A DNA stretch of 54,306 nucleotides from Chloroflexota bacterium (GTDB lineage: Bacteria > Chloroflexota > Anaerolineae > Anaerolineales > Anaerolineaceae): the NCBI GenBank assembly GCA_021372725.1, contig JAJFTV010000139.1:1-54306 (forward strand). The letters are read 5' to 3'. A program made the position numbers and the translations under genes. Below the pieces are notes generated by a model. That model had not been told where the DNA came from. It ran no database searches and saw only the letters and a program-made list of their open reading frames with translations. Below are positions 1-9,473 of this stretch, in pieces (the first letter of the stretch is position 1; each line of letters starts with the position of its first letter).

Positions 1-1767
1 ATCATAATCGGGGTTTTGATATCCGCCAATGTTGAGCGTCAGCCAGTTGTTTTCAGCCGCCGGGATTTGTGAACTGACATAAAACTCGCACAGCGGCAGA
101 ACACCTGAACTCCAGGCAAACTGTGCCAGGTCAAAATTACGGCCAAACAACGGCCCTTCAGGCCCCTCAGCGTACATCTCATCCGGTGTATACAGGTTGA
201 CGTTTACTTCAATCCCACAGCCAGCCAAAGAATCCTTGATCACATCGGCCATTTCCTGTCTCAGCGCAGCCTGGGTGGTGTAATAGTTGATACTAAAAAA
301 GGTACCATCCTGTATATTGGAAATACCCACAGACTGCAAAGGTGTTTCGGGGTTTCCGTCCCAATCTTTCCAGCCAACCTGATCAAGTAGCTGGCGGCCT
401 GCTTCAGGATTATATGGATAAAGCTGGGCATCCTGCTCGTGCAAGGGATGAGTATCGGGAAGATACGTGGAGGGGGTATAAGACAGACCTTGCAGCAATT
501 CATCGACAATTTTTTGCCGGTCAATGCAGTAAGCAAAGGCTTGACGAGTGCGGGAATCGGAAAAGAAATCCGGCCGGTCCCCCGAAAATGGTGAATATCC
601 GTCATCATAAGTCGAATTGTCAATCCCAAATACAAGCTGCTCCCATTCAGGGCCAACGTTGATATGGGTTTTCAACGCTCCCTGCTTCTCCAAATCCCGA
701 ATTTCTGTCAACTGGCTTTCCAGCGAGGAGCTCTGATCGATCAAATCACATTCCTTGCTTTCCAGTGCAGCCACAAGGGAATCACCCCCCTCACCCAGAA
801 AACGATAAACCAGGTTATCAAAAGCAGGAAGGCCTTCGGAAGCCCGGAAATATAATGGATTTTTCTTGAGTTGAATATGATCACCGGATACCCACTCTTC
901 AATGATATAGGGGCCCCAGCCGATGGGGTATTGGGATGAAATTTCATTCGTCAGCAAATCGGCAGGGGTGATATTTCCCCAGACATGCTCCGGAAGCGGT
1001 GACCAAAAAATGGTGTCAAGCCGTTCCGGAAAGAAACCGGGGACACCGATCCATTGAACATGAACAGCATCCAGTGCCGTGTAATTCTCGGTGCGATAAA
1101 CAAGCTGATGTGAGACGGGGGTATTTTCATCGGCAGCAACCCGAAAAGAATAGACCGAGTCTTCAGCCGTCAATGCCGCGCCGTCAGACCAGGCGATATC
1201 CGCTCTGAGCGTAAAAGTGACCACTTCCTGATCCATTTGCAGCGCGTCGGTACCGTTCCATGTGATGGCGCAGTCCATGCCTGTACATCCCGCAGGCAGA
1301 ACCTGCACGCCGGCCGTTAAAGAGACAAGATCACCATTGATGTCCACCACCTGGTCGCCCTCATTGACAGAGACCGGTTGGAAAATCGCATCGCCATCCG
1401 CATAAGAAGGCATTTTCTCAAAAATGACCGGCTGCGGTTCATAATCCAGCACATCGAAGGGCCCGTCATAAATGGATTCCAGAACGCTGGCAGTACTTCG
1501 TGTACTACTGCCGTACAGATACAGGCTGGCCGGTTCCTGCTCGAGACATATAACCAAATTGCGGGAGGGCACCTGCGTAGCGGTGGGAGTGGGTAGTGGG
1601 GTTGGGAAAGCAACGGATGTCACATCCTCCTGGATAGTCCCATTCTGTTCTGGTACAGGCGAGGTTACTGCCGGAATATTGCAGGAGGTGAATGAAAACA
1701 GGAGGCACAACAAAAGTGAAAGAAAGTATTTTTTTGAGGTATTCAGAATATTGGGTCTTTTGCACAT
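1..1767 (-). CDS. Peptide ABC transporter solute-binding lipoprotein (C-terminus beyond window)
   Basis: This is an extracytoplasmic solute-binding protein of the SBP_bac_5 (OppA/DppA) family. It should capture oligopeptides or similar ligands for the permeases encoded just upstream. The frame stays open from the ATG at 1767 to base 1, giving 589 residues with the C-terminus missing. Residues 1-30 form a lipoprotein signal with basic residues, a hydrophobic stretch and FSFTSC at the lipobox. A Pro/Thr-rich linker (PTPLPTPTAT) follows. Family hallmarks are the mid-region YPIGWGPYIIEEW and, later, RQAFAYCIDRQKIVDELLQG. An in-frame stop lies shortly upstream, so 1767 is the first ATG, but no good ribosome-binding site precedes it. 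It is the last gene seen of the operon and the second binding protein in it, so it may broaden ligand range. Family assignment is firm; the ligand is unknown. Confidence 0.87.
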   Translation of the reverse strand, partial: MCKRPNILNTSKKYFLSLLLCLLFSFTSCNIPAVTSPVPEQNGTIQEDVTSVAFPTPLPTPTATQVPSRNLVICLEQEPASLYLYGSSTRSTASVLESIYDGPFDVLDYEPQPVIFEKMPSYADGDAIFQPVSVNEGDQVVDINGDLVSLTAGVQVLPAGCTGMDCAITWNGTDALQMDQEVVTFTLRADIAWSDGAALTAEDSVYSFRVAADENTPVSHQLVYRTENYTALDAVHVQWIGVPGFFPERLDTIFWSPLPEHVWGNITPADLLTNEISSQYPIGWGPYIIEEWVSGDHIQLKKNPLYFRASEGLPAFDNLVYRFLGEGGDSLVAALESKECDLIDQSSSLESQLTEIRDLEKQGALKTHINVGPEWEQLVFGIDNSTYDDGYSPFSGDRPDFFSDSRTRQAFAYCIDRQKIVDELLQGLSYTPSTYLPDTHPLHEQDAQLYPYNPEAGRQLLDQVGWKDWDGNPETPLQSVGISNIQDGTFFSINYYTTQAALRQEMADVIKDSLAGCGIEVNVNLYTPDEMYAEGPEGPLFGRNFDLAQFAWSSGVLPLCEFYVSSQIPAAENNWLTLNIGGYQNPDYD

Positions 1768-1861
1768 GATGTGGCCAATTATAAACCAAAGAAAAAGGGG
1801 TGGAATATGCCATTCTCAGGAAATGTTCCACCCCATCGAACAAATTTCTAAAAAGGATGTG

Positions 1862-2914
1862 TCAAGCTCCGCGGCCGCGCATTTTGGGATCCATAATGTC
1901 GCGTAAAGCATCCCCCATCAGGTTAAAGCCCATCACAAACAGGATCAGAGTAACCCCCGGAAAGACCAGGATATACCAGTATGTGTACAACTGAGGGATA
2001 AAGTTACGCGCGAAGCTGATAATCTGACCCCAGTCAGCATAACCAACCTCCACGCCTACACCCAGGAAGCTCAACGCAGCAAAGGACATGACCACATCAC
2101 CCACGTTCATGGAGGCCAACACCAGGGTAGGATATATTGCATTGGGGACAATATGCTTCATCATGATTCGCATATCGGTAGCTCCGGTGATGCGGGCAGC
2201 CATGATGAATTCCCGTTCCTTAAGAGAAAGTACATCACCACGAACCAGACGGGCATAAGTCATCCAGCCAAACACAACCAGCGCAATGGTGGCTGGCCAA
2301 ATGCCCTTTCCAATGACCGGAGTAAGGATTGCAGACAAGGTAAGCGCCGCCATAAGGAACGGAAAGGCCATGAATATTTCTGTAATACGCATTAATATAT
2401 TATCGACTATCCCGCCATAAAAACCCGCTGCAGCTCCAACGATGATACCCACAATCAAGGTGATACCCGTTATCAATACGCCCACCAGTAATGCCGTGCG
2501 TGTCCCCCAGACTACACCGTAGAATATATCCCATGATCCCGCTGCAGTGCCAAATATGTGTGTCCATTGACCATCTTCACTCATCCAAAAAGGTTTCGGA
2601 GGGGGGTTCTTTTCCCAAACGGTTCCCGGCGGGCGGGGTATGGGGCTAAAACCATCGCGCGGGATTTGGTAAGGGCTGCGCAGGGAAGGCAATGGCGGGG
2701 CAATTGCCGGTGCAAACACTGCCACCAGTATAAAGAACAAGATCAGGATCAACCCTATTACCGAGAGCGGGTTCTTAAAAATGCCGGTAACGAGTCGATA
2801 GGTTTCTGGACCCAGTATTGATTCCAAACGGCTGACTTTTCGTTCGGGCAGGTCATACAATGTGGTGACCGCTGCAGTTCCTTTTGCCTCAGGTTGCGAA
2901 TTATTTTTTGTCAT
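1862..2914 (-). CDS. dppC: Peptide ABC transporter permease, DppC/OppC type
   Basis: Inner-membrane permease of a peptide/nickel-type ABC importer, 350 residues. A cytoplasmic N-terminal tail of about 50 residues precedes the first membrane segment (SVIGLILILFFILVAVFAP). A long extracytoplasmic loop carrying a WTHIFGTAAGSWDIF-like stretch follows, then the BPD_transp_1 core with five further helices. The EAA-type ATPase-contact loop is visible as EREFIMAARITGATDMRIM followed by HIVPNAIYP. A clear AGGAGG stands 8 bases before the ATG. It lies 15 bases after dppB and is co-transcribed with it. DppC-type proteins have the N-terminal OppC_N segment seen here, which separates it from its DppB partner. 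Substrate specificity cannot be read from the permease. Confidence 0.93.
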   Translation of the reverse strand: MTKNNSQPEAKGTAAVTTLYDLPERKVSRLESILGPETYRLVTGIFKNPLSVIGLILILFFILVAVFAPAIAPPLPSLRSPYQIPRDGFSPIPRPPGTVWEKNPPPKPFWMSEDGQWTHIFGTAAGSWDIFYGVVWGTRTALLVGVLITGITLIVGIIVGAAAGFYGGIVDNILMRITEIFMAFPFLMAALTLSAILTPVIGKGIWPATIALVVFGWMTYARLVRGDVLSLKEREFIMAARITGATDMRIMMKHIVPNAIYPTLVLASMNVGDVVMSFAALSFLGVGVEVGYADWGQIISFARNFIPQLYTYWYILVFPGVTLILFVMGFNLMGDALRDIMDPKMRGRGA

Positions 2915-2929
2915 GGGTTGGTCCTCCTG

Positions 2930-3994
2930 TTAACTCAGACGTACACGAGGGTCAAGGAATGCATAAGCCACATCGACCACCAGGTTCGCTACGATGAGGA
3001 TGCCGCCGGTCAGCAAGGTAAAAACCAGGACAGTGATAACATCCAGATTCGACGCAGCTCTGGCCGCTGCGGAGCCGATACCGGGATAATCAAAGATGGT
3101 TTCAGTAATAACCACACCGCTCAATAAGCCGGCAACAGTCAGGCCACCCAGTGTGATAACCGGAATTAATGCGTTGGGCAATGCGTGCCGGTTGACCACG
3201 CTCCGTTCTGTTGCACCTTTTGCCCGGGCTGTTGTGATATAGTCCTGCTGCAGCGTCTCAAGCATGGACGACCGTGTAATCCGCAAATACAGGGCCCAGT
3301 TCAGGTAGGAGAGGGTTATGACCGGCAATATCAAATGCCGGAGAGCATCCAGGAATATATCAAACCGTCCATTTAAGAGCGAATCGAGCGTCAGAAAATT
3401 GGTATACCAGATGAAATCGGGTTTACTGGTTGCCAGCATAGCCCACGTTGACATCCTGCCAGGCGGAAACCATTGCAATTTCGCATAAAACAACATCAGC
3501 ACCAGCAGTGCGAACACAAAGGTCGGGAACGAATAACCGAGGATACTAAAAACCCGCGCAACCTGGTCAATAAATTTGTTATGGTTTTTAGCCGCAATGA
3601 TCCCCAACCAGACACCGATAATAATAATCGGCCCGGCTGCGATAAGAGCCAGTTCAGCAGTTGCCGGGAACCGGCGGGCGATCAGGTCATTGATGGGTTG
3701 GGAGGCGCTGCGGGAATACCCAAGGTTGCCACGCAGGATCCCGCCTTCATAGCTGTCTGTTATTTCATCATACTGTCCCCACAACCAGTGCCAATACTGT
3801 ACAAGAAATGGATCATCCAAACCGTACCGTTTAATCAGGGAATCCATCTGCAGTTCTGATTTCGGTAAATCGCGAATGTACATTGCCACGCGCTGGTTTG
3901 GTCCCAGGAAAGAAATCATGCCAAATATCAGCAATGTTACCCCCAGCAGGATTACTGGCATGATCATTATTCGTCTTATTATATAATTTAACAC
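2930..3994 (-). CDS. dppB: Peptide ABC transporter permease, DppB/OppB type
   Basis: Partner permease of dppC, 354 residues from the chosen start. The reading frame extends to a TTG at 4009, but GGAGGT sits directly before a GTG at 3994. Starting there gives the family-typical beginning MLNYIIRRIMIMPVILLGV. The first helix is followed by a long periplasmic loop, then the BPD_transp_1 core. The coupling loop reads DYITTARAKGATERSVVNRH, then ALPNALIPVITL. DppB-type features are the N-terminal RR-containing helix and the C-terminal FLDPRVRLS end. A gap of about 220 bases separates it from the upstream binding-protein gene and contains two inverted repeats (separate entries), which may set relative expression. 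Confidence 0.93.
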   Translation of the reverse strand: MLNYIIRRIMIMPVILLGVTLLIFGMISFLGPNQRVAMYIRDLPKSELQMDSLIKRYGLDDPFLVQYWHWLWGQYDEITDSYEGGILRGNLGYSRSASQPINDLIARRFPATAELALIAAGPIIIIGVWLGIIAAKNHNKFIDQVARVFSILGYSFPTFVFALLVLMLFYAKLQWFPPGRMSTWAMLATSKPDFIWYTNFLTLDSLLNGRFDIFLDALRHLILPVITLSYLNWALYLRITRSSMLETLQQDYITTARAKGATERSVVNRHALPNALIPVITLGGLTVAGLLSGVVITETIFDYPGIGSAAARAASNLDVITVLVFTLLTGGILIVANLVVDVAYAFLDPRVRLS

Positions 3995-4097
3995 TGCCAC
4001 CTCCAGCAATGGTGGACTTTCACCAGATCACCAGAGCCGTTATCCTTGATCAGCGCTGGAATCATTATGATCGTCGATTATCAGATTGTTCATTTGG

Positions 4098-4183
4098 GGA
4101 TTGTCAGGATTTTTTGCAGGGACAATGGACAATCCTGAGAAATCAGGCTGGAGAGAATTCCTTTTCAGGACCCCACCAGCCTG
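4098..4183 (-). promoter_or_regulatory. Intercistronic stem-loops between solute-binding protein and permease genes
   Basis: Two perfect 8-bp inverted repeats lie in tandem: CAGGCTGG/CCAGCCTG (4144-4151 with 4176-4183) and GGATTGTC/GACAATCC (4098-4105 with 4128-4135). Reading along the minus-strand transcript they come just after the binding-protein stop and before dppB. Neither is followed by a strong U-run, so they look more like mRNA-stabilising or attenuating hairpins than full terminators. In many ABC operons such structures keep binding-protein mRNA more abundant than permease mRNA. The function here is inferred. Confidence 0.4.
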
Positions 4184-4217
4184 GTTTTACAGTTAGTGAT
4201 CTTTTACTATTTCAGGG

Positions 4218-6269
4218 TTATTTCTTTCCCCAAACGTAGTAGAAGCTGTCAATCATCGGGTTCGACTCACCACCAGTAACATAGCGTGGTTGGTAGCTGC
4301 GCGGCTTGGTCATGAACAGAGTCAGACCGTGGCAGGTATCATAATAAAGCTGGTTGAATTCCTGGTAGATCTCGGCGCGTTTTACCGGATCGGTTTCCAA
4401 CACGGCGCGGGTGTTGATCTCTTCATACTGGTCAAGAATTGCCTTTGGAACGTTCTGGCGTGGGCCATAGTATGAATTGGTGAAGATCGGCGCCCAGTTA
4501 TGGGTATCATAATAGTCCGCTGACCAGCCGACCAGGTAGATCGGGATGCGGGTGGCGCGGATGTCGGCCAGGAAGGCAGGCCATGGCAAACCGGTGACCT
4601 CAACAATGAACTTTTCATTGATGGCGGTGATACCGGACTGGATGATTTGTGAGATGGATTGGCGCTGATCGTTGCCGGTGTTGTAGGCGGCGGTCAGACG
4701 GAAACCAATATCCCATAACGATTCACCGTTCGGGCCCTTCCAACTTGAGGCTTTGAATTCTTCCTCGCATTTTACCGGGTCGTAGTTGTAGGTGTAACGA
4801 TCATCGGTGGGGTATCCGATCATACCGGGCAGCATGACGCCCAGTGAACGTTCACCCTCACCCTGCATCACATCATTGAGATAAGAATCGTAGTCGAAGC
4901 AGTATGCAAAGGCTTTGCGAATATGAATGTCGGAGAAGAAATCGGCCGGGACACCGTTGCCATCAATTTTACCGCTGCCGATGTACGGGTTTCCACCTTC
5001 GGTATTGACGGTGAAGGCGAAGTACACATCCGTACGGGAAGCGGTGGTCAGACCCATCACACGGCGCAAAGGCTGGTTTTCCTGCCCCGCGACGGGGACG
5101 CAGTCGGTGGTGTTCGTGACCTGACATTCTTCACCCACCAGTTGATCGAGGATGGGCCACTGTTCCTGGGAGCCAACGGTGATCACGTCAGCATCACCGG
5201 CTTGCACCATTGCCAGACGGGTGTTGAACTCTTCAACCTGAGAGATTACAACGGTCTTTAGAGCGGCTGGGCCAACCGGATCGCCTTCGAACAAAGGCTC
5301 GGTCTTCCAGTAGTTCTCGTTTGCAACCAGCACTACCTCTTCACCAGGAGTCCAGTGATCAAGGATATAGGGGCCGGTACCCATTTCGCTATTGCCAACA
5401 CCCAGCTCGTTCAACTGCTCTGGGGTCCAGGCATAGTAGTTTACCCATGTCGCGCAGTCGTCATCCCAACCGCCATTTGCCATGACCCAGGCTTTGCTGC
5501 GGACACCACCCCAATACCCTGCCAGGGTGGGGATGAAAGGAGCCCAGGGCTGGGCAAGGGTGAAGGTAACGGTGTTGGCATCGTTATCGAATGCAATTTT
5601 GGATTTGACCAGCTCGCAAGCGGCAGCCAGATCTTCGGCCGGATAGGTTGCGAGGGTGGTGGCATCATCGTAAGGAGTCTTGGATGTATCAGGTTCGACG
5701 ATTTCGGCGATGTCGTAAATTCCTGCACCCAGGATCGGCTCGGTAAAGAGCAACTGGGGGGAGTTGGTGCCACCCTGCAGCAAATTGCGCTGGAAGGTAA
5801 AGGCAACATCTTCAGCAGTCATGGTAGTGCCATCGTGGAACAAAACACCGTCACGCAATTTGAAGGTGTAGACTGTACCATCTTCTGACATTTCCCAGCT
5901 TTCGGCCAGTTGGGGAACAAATTCACTCGGGCTGTCGCCGTTAAACCAGACCAGTTTGTCGTAGAGGTTCTGAAGAACATCACCGCTGGCTGAGTCATAG
6001 GCATAACCGTTATCCAGGGTATCCATATCCCCAAAGGTGGGTTCCACCCAGGTGGTGGGATCCTTGGATGTGAATTCGGCTGCAACAACAGGCTCGGGGG
6101 TAGCCGTCACAACGACTTCCCTGGTTTCTATGACCGTTTCACCTTCTTTTTCAACCACGACGGTTTCAATGATGGTGATAGGTTCTGCTGTTGCTGCTGT
6201 ACCGCAGGCAGTGAAGATCATGGAGATGACCATCAACATGCCAAGAGCTACATAAAGTTTGGATTTCAT
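4218..6269 (-). CDS. Peptide ABC transporter solute-binding lipoprotein, full length
   Basis: Binding component of the importer, 683 residues, SBP_bac_5 family and somewhat longer than OppA (about 540). The N-terminus is a lipoprotein signal ending SMIFTACG, followed by a linker with the repeated ETVVVEKEG / ETREVVVTATPEP motif seen in Chloroflexota binding proteins. The mature domain contains LAESWEMSEDGTVYTFKLRD, the classic family motif, then DGTTMTAEDVAFTF, and later FSDIHIRKAFAYCFDYD. GAGGAG stands just before the ATG. It lies between dppF and dppB in the operon, with a downstream hairpin region. Several cysteines occur in a small insert (EECQVTNTTDCVP). The ligand is not predictable from sequence; peptides are the default. 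Confidence 0.92.
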   Translation of the reverse strand: MKSKLYVALGMLMVISMIFTACGTAATAEPITIIETVVVEKEGETVIETREVVVTATPEPVVAAEFTSKDPTTWVEPTFGDMDTLDNGYAYDSASGDVLQNLYDKLVWFNGDSPSEFVPQLAESWEMSEDGTVYTFKLRDGVLFHDGTTMTAEDVAFTFQRNLLQGGTNSPQLLFTEPILGAGIYDIAEIVEPDTSKTPYDDATTLATYPAEDLAAACELVKSKIAFDNDANTVTFTLAQPWAPFIPTLAGYWGGVRSKAWVMANGGWDDDCATWVNYYAWTPEQLNELGVGNSEMGTGPYILDHWTPGEEVVLVANENYWKTEPLFEGDPVGPAALKTVVISQVEEFNTRLAMVQAGDADVITVGSQEQWPILDQLVGEECQVTNTTDCVPVAGQENQPLRRVMGLTTASRTDVYFAFTVNTEGGNPYIGSGKIDGNGVPADFFSDIHIRKAFAYCFDYDSYLNDVMQGEGERSLGVMLPGMIGYPTDDRYTYNYDPVKCEEEFKASSWKGPNGESLWDIGFRLTAAYNTGNDQRQSISQIIQSGITAINEKFIVEVTGLPWPAFLADIRATRIPIYLVGWSADYYDTHNWAPIFTNSYYGPRQNVPKAILDQYEEINTRAVLETDPVKRAEIYQEFNQLYYDTCHGLTLFMTKPRSYQPRYVTGGESNPMIDSFYYVWGKK

Positions 6270-6418
6270 TTTTCTCTCCTCAAAAAATGGCTTGAACTTC
6301 TGTAAGAGGTTTATACATTACAAAACGCACTATTCAATGGCAAGATATTCCTCTTAAAAACACACCTCCTTTTTGAATTAGGACAATATTATGGTTTTTT
6401 CCTGTTTGTTCGATTCTA

Positions 6419-7408
6419 TTATATAAATCTTTCAGCGTAATGGCAAGCAACCCGGTGATCAGGCAGGAGCTCGCGGAATTCCGGCTTTTGCTCCGAACAA
6501 ATTTGTCCGGCAATGGGGCAGCGAGTGCGGAAGCGGCAGCCAGAAGGCGGGTTGACGGGTGAGGGTACATCTCCAGTCAAAATAACGCGCTGGCGTGTTT
6601 CCTCAACAATTGGATCCGGGATGGGAACGGCGGAAAGAAGGGCTTGTGTGTAGGGGTGAAGGGGATGTTCATACAGATCGCGCCGCTTTGCCAGTTCCAT
6701 GATCACGCCCAAATACATCACCGCCACGCGGTCACTGATATGGCGTACCATGGAAAGGTCATGTGCAATGAACAAATAGGTCAAACCAAATTTTTCCTGC
6801 AAATCTTCCAGCAGGTTAACAACCTGAGCCTGAATGGAAACATCCAAGGCCGAAATTGGCTCATCACAAACAATTAAATCGGGGTTCAGGGAAAGTGCAC
6901 GTGCAACACCAATACGCTGACGTTGCCCGCCTGAAAATTCGTGCGGGTAACGGTCAACATAAGCAGGGTTCAAACCTACCAAACCCAGCAAGTCTTTTAC
7001 ACGATCACGTATTTCACGGCCTTTGGCAAGGTTATGGACGATCAGCGGTTCACCGACAATTTCTTCAACCGTCATGCGGGGGTTCAGACTGGCATAAGGG
7101 TCCTGGAAGATCATCTGCATCTTGCGCCGCAAGATACGCAATTCTTCACCTTTGAGGGTGGTAAGATCATCCTTGCCAAAATACACATGTCCACCGGTGG
7201 GTTTATAAAGCTGTAAAATTGTTCTGCCGGTTGTGGATTTGCCGCAGCCGGATTCGCCTACCAATCCCAGCGTCTCTCCTTTACGGATATCGAAACTGAC
7301 ACCATCGACTGCATGCACAAACCCGACTGTACGCTGGAAAACCCCACGTTTAATCGGGAAGTGCATGACAAGATTATCTACGTTTAGTAAAACTTCATTC
7401 TGGTTCAT
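6419..7408 (-). CDS. dppF: Peptide ABC transporter ATP-binding protein, DppF/OppF type
   Basis: Cytoplasmic ATPase of the importer, 329 residues. The Walker A motif is GESGCGKST near residue 54, the signature is [15 protein letters not shown], and Walker B is [14 protein letters not shown] followed by the H-loop FIAHDLSMV. The C-terminal oligopeptide/dipeptide domain has the Cys-rich [20 protein letters not shown] motif. The proteins with this motif often bind an Fe-S cluster in the family. Its start overlaps the dppD stop by four bases, so the two ATPases are translationally coupled and probably act as a heterodimer. DppF is told from DppD by the [20 protein letters not shown] beginning. Confidence 0.94.
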   Translation of the reverse strand: MNQNEVLLNVDNLVMHFPIKRGVFQRTVGFVHAVDGVSFDIRKGETLGLVGESGCGKSTTGRTILQLYKPTGGHVYFGKDDLTTLKGEELRILRRKMQMIFQDPYASLNPRMTVEEIVGEPLIVHNLAKGREIRDRVKDLLGLVGLNPAYVDRYPHEFSGGQRQRIGVARALSLNPDLIVCDEPISALDVSIQAQVVNLLEDLQEKFGLTYLFIAHDLSMVRHISDRVAVMYLGVIMELAKRRDLYEHPLHPYTQALLSAVPIPDPIVEETRQRVILTGDVPSPVNPPSGCRFRTRCPIAGQICSEQKPEFRELLPDHRVACHYAERFI

Positions 7409-8397
7409 AAACGCTCCTTCCCGGTTTTGGTATCAACCCAACAGGCTACGTTGTGGCCGGTACCGACAGGAATAAGGGTGGGGTTTTCATGCAGGCAATG
7501 TTCAATCTGATACTTGCAGCGAGGTGCAAAGGGACAATAAGAAGGTGTTTCATAAAGTACAGGGGGCAGCCCTTCAATCGAGACAAGTCGTTCTGTTACA
7601 CGGTCTGCATCCAAACGAGGCAAGCTGCCGAGCAGACCCAGCGTGTATGGATGTGTGGGGGAAGCATAAAGATCTTTCACATTTGCTTCTTCAATAATGT
7701 ACCCGGCATACATAACCGCCATGCGGTGAGCAAGGCCCGCAATGACCCCCAGGTCATGGGTAATCCAGATGATGGCCATGCCCAATTCATCGCGCAGGCG
7801 TTTCACCAGTTCGATGATCTGGGCCTGAATGGTTACATCCAGAGCGGTTGTTGGCTCGTCAGCGATCAGTATCTGCGGCGTACAGGTAAGTGCCATGGCG
7901 ATCATTACACGCTGGCGCATACCACCGGAAAACTGGTGCGGATAATCCTTCAGCCGATCGCGCGGATTTGGGATACCCACCAACTCAAGGGTTTCCACTA
8001 CACGATCTTCGGCCTGTTTCGGGGTCATGCCCATGTGGACTTCCAAAGGTTCAGAAACCTGCCTTCCGATGGTTAGTACCGGGTTAAATGAAGTCATCGG
8101 ATCCTGAAAGACCATGGCGATCTGAGCCCCACGAACATGGCGGATTTCCTCGTCTGACATTTTGAGTAAATCCTTGCCCTGGTACAAAGCCTGTCCTGCA
8201 GTAATTTCACCAGGCGGCATAGGGATCAAACGCAGCACCGACATCACCGAAACGGTTTTACCGCAGCCGCTCTCACCAACGATCCCCAATGTTTCGCCCT
8301 CCTTTAGAGTAAAGGAAACGCCGTTAACGGCATGGACGGTGCCTTCTCTTGTCCTGAAGCGGGTTTCGAGACCCTTTAAATTTAAGAGTTCAGCCAT
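7405..8397 (-). CDS. dppD: Peptide ABC transporter ATP-binding protein, DppD/OppD type
   Basis: First gene of the importer operon, 330 residues. It has Walker [10 protein letters not shown], signature [15 protein letters not shown], Walker [17 protein letters not shown] and the H-loop [11 protein letters not shown]. The C-terminal motif [14 protein letters not shown] provides cysteines like those of DppF. The start is preceded by GAGG about 10 bases upstream. A strong sigma-70-type promoter lies 80-107 bases before the start. The five complete downstream genes plus a second binding protein form one unit, so this gene probably heads the transcript. Confidence 0.94.
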   Translation of the reverse strand: MAELLNLKGLETRFRTREGTVHAVNGVSFTLKEGETLGIVGESGCGKTVSVMSVLRLIPMPPGEITAGQALYQGKDLLKMSDEEIRHVRGAQIAMVFQDPMTSFNPVLTIGRQVSEPLEVHMGMTPKQAEDRVVETLELVGIPNPRDRLKDYPHQFSGGMRQRVMIAMALTCTPQILIADEPTTALDVTIQAQIIELVKRLRDELGMAIIWITHDLGVIAGLAHRMAVMYAGYIIEEANVKDLYASPTHPYTLGLLGSLPRLDADRVTERLVSIEGLPPVLYETPSYCPFAPRCKYQIEHCLHENPTLIPVGTGHNVACWVDTKTGKERL

Positions 8398-8475
8398 ATA
8401 AGAGGTCCTCTACGTATCATAAGTTTTTTGATTGCACATTGGGAGCAATAGCCATTTCATTACAATGTAAAAATG

Positions 8476-8504
8476 AGTATACCTTTGTTTATTTCGATTG
8501 TCAA
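8476..8504 (-). promoter_or_regulatory. Promoter of the peptide transporter operon
   Basis: On the minus strand TTGACA (8504-8499) and TATACT (8481-8476) are separated by 17 bases. Transcription should start near 8469, giving a leader of about 70 bases before dppD. The match to the vegetative consensus is nearly complete, so the operon should be well expressed. No obvious operator palindrome was seen overlapping it. Confidence 0.75.
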
Positions 8505-8552
8505 ATAAATTTGTGTTACATCTGTATACTTGTGAAAATAAATGTTATTTAG

Positions 8553-9470
8553 TCAATAGTCAACCTCTTCCTCTCCTGTTCGCAGGCGAACATACGATTC
8601 ATACCTTTGCGGGTGCACCTGGCCTTCCTGTACAGCCTTTATCACTGCACAGCCCGGCTCCATCTGATGAGTACAATCATTGAACCGGCAGCCTGTGATC
8701 AGTGACCTCAGCTCCGGAAAATACCCGTCCAGCTCCTCGGGCTGGGTATCCCACAATGAAAGGCTGCGAATACCGGGCATATCGGCTACGTACCCGCCTT
8801 CCTTGAGCGGAAATAATTCGCGAACCACCGTGGTATGCCTCCCTTTGGATGTCAGGCTGCTGATCTTGCCTACCGCCAGCCCCAGTTGAGGCTGGATGGC
8901 ATTCAGCAGGCTCGACTTTCCTACCCCGGATGGGCCGGCAAACACCGATATTTTACCCATTAATCGCTCGTGCAGATCATCCAGCCCCTGGCCTGTCTTG
9001 GAAGATGTGAAAAGTACATCATAACCGATCGGTGGGTACATACAAAATAGCTCTTTGGCTTCTTCGAGGGCCATTAAATCAATTTTGTTCACCACAATCA
9101 GCGGCGGAATATCTTCTTTCTCCGAGATGACCAAAAACCGATCCAGCATACGTAATCGAGGCGTGGGTTCTGTACAGGAAAAAACCAGAACAAGCTGGTC
9201 TGGATTGGCTATCAAGATTTGTTTGTACTCACTACGGCTGCCGGAGGCTTTACGAATAAACGCCCGTTTCCGTTCATGAATCTGTTCGATGACACCAGTG
9301 TTTGGAGATATGACACGCAGCGTGACATGGTCACCTACGGCAACAATGTCTTCCACCGCAGCGCCTCTCTTGAACTTGCCGCGCAAATTGCACATAAAGA
9401 GACCTGCATCAGTTTGCACAAAATAAAATCCTGCCTGTAAACGAATTACCAATCCTGTTTTTATCGGCAT
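8553..9470 (-). CDS. rsgA: Ribosome small subunit-dependent GTPase RsgA
   Basis: Late-stage 30S ribosome assembly GTPase, 305 residues, typical length. It shows the circularly permuted GTPase order: an N-terminal OB fold (1-70), then G4 NKID at 128-131, G1 GPSGVGKSS at 179-187 and G3 DMPG at 230-233. A C-terminal zinc site follows with C261, C266, H268 and C274. That order is diagnostic for RsgA/YjeQ. It begins three bases after the stop of the penicillin-binding protein gene and follows maf, so all three are probably one transcript. This links cell-wall, nucleotide-hygiene and ribosome-assembly functions, but only by position. Confidence 0.96.
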   Translation of the reverse strand: MPIKTGLVIRLQAGFYFVQTDAGLFMCNLRGKFKRGAAVEDIVAVGDHVTLRVISPNTGVIEQIHERKRAFIRKASGSRSEYKQILIANPDQLVLVFSCTEPTPRLRMLDRFLVISEKEDIPPLIVVNKIDLMALEEAKELFCMYPPIGYDVLFTSSKTGQGLDDLHERLMGKISVFAGPSGVGKSSLLNAIQPQLGLAVGKISSLTSKGRHTTVVRELFPLKEGGYVADMPGIRSLSLWDTQPEELDGYFPELRSLITGCRFNDCTHQMEPGCAVIKAVQEGQVHPQRYESYVRLRTGEEEVDY

Positions 9471-9473
9471 ACA

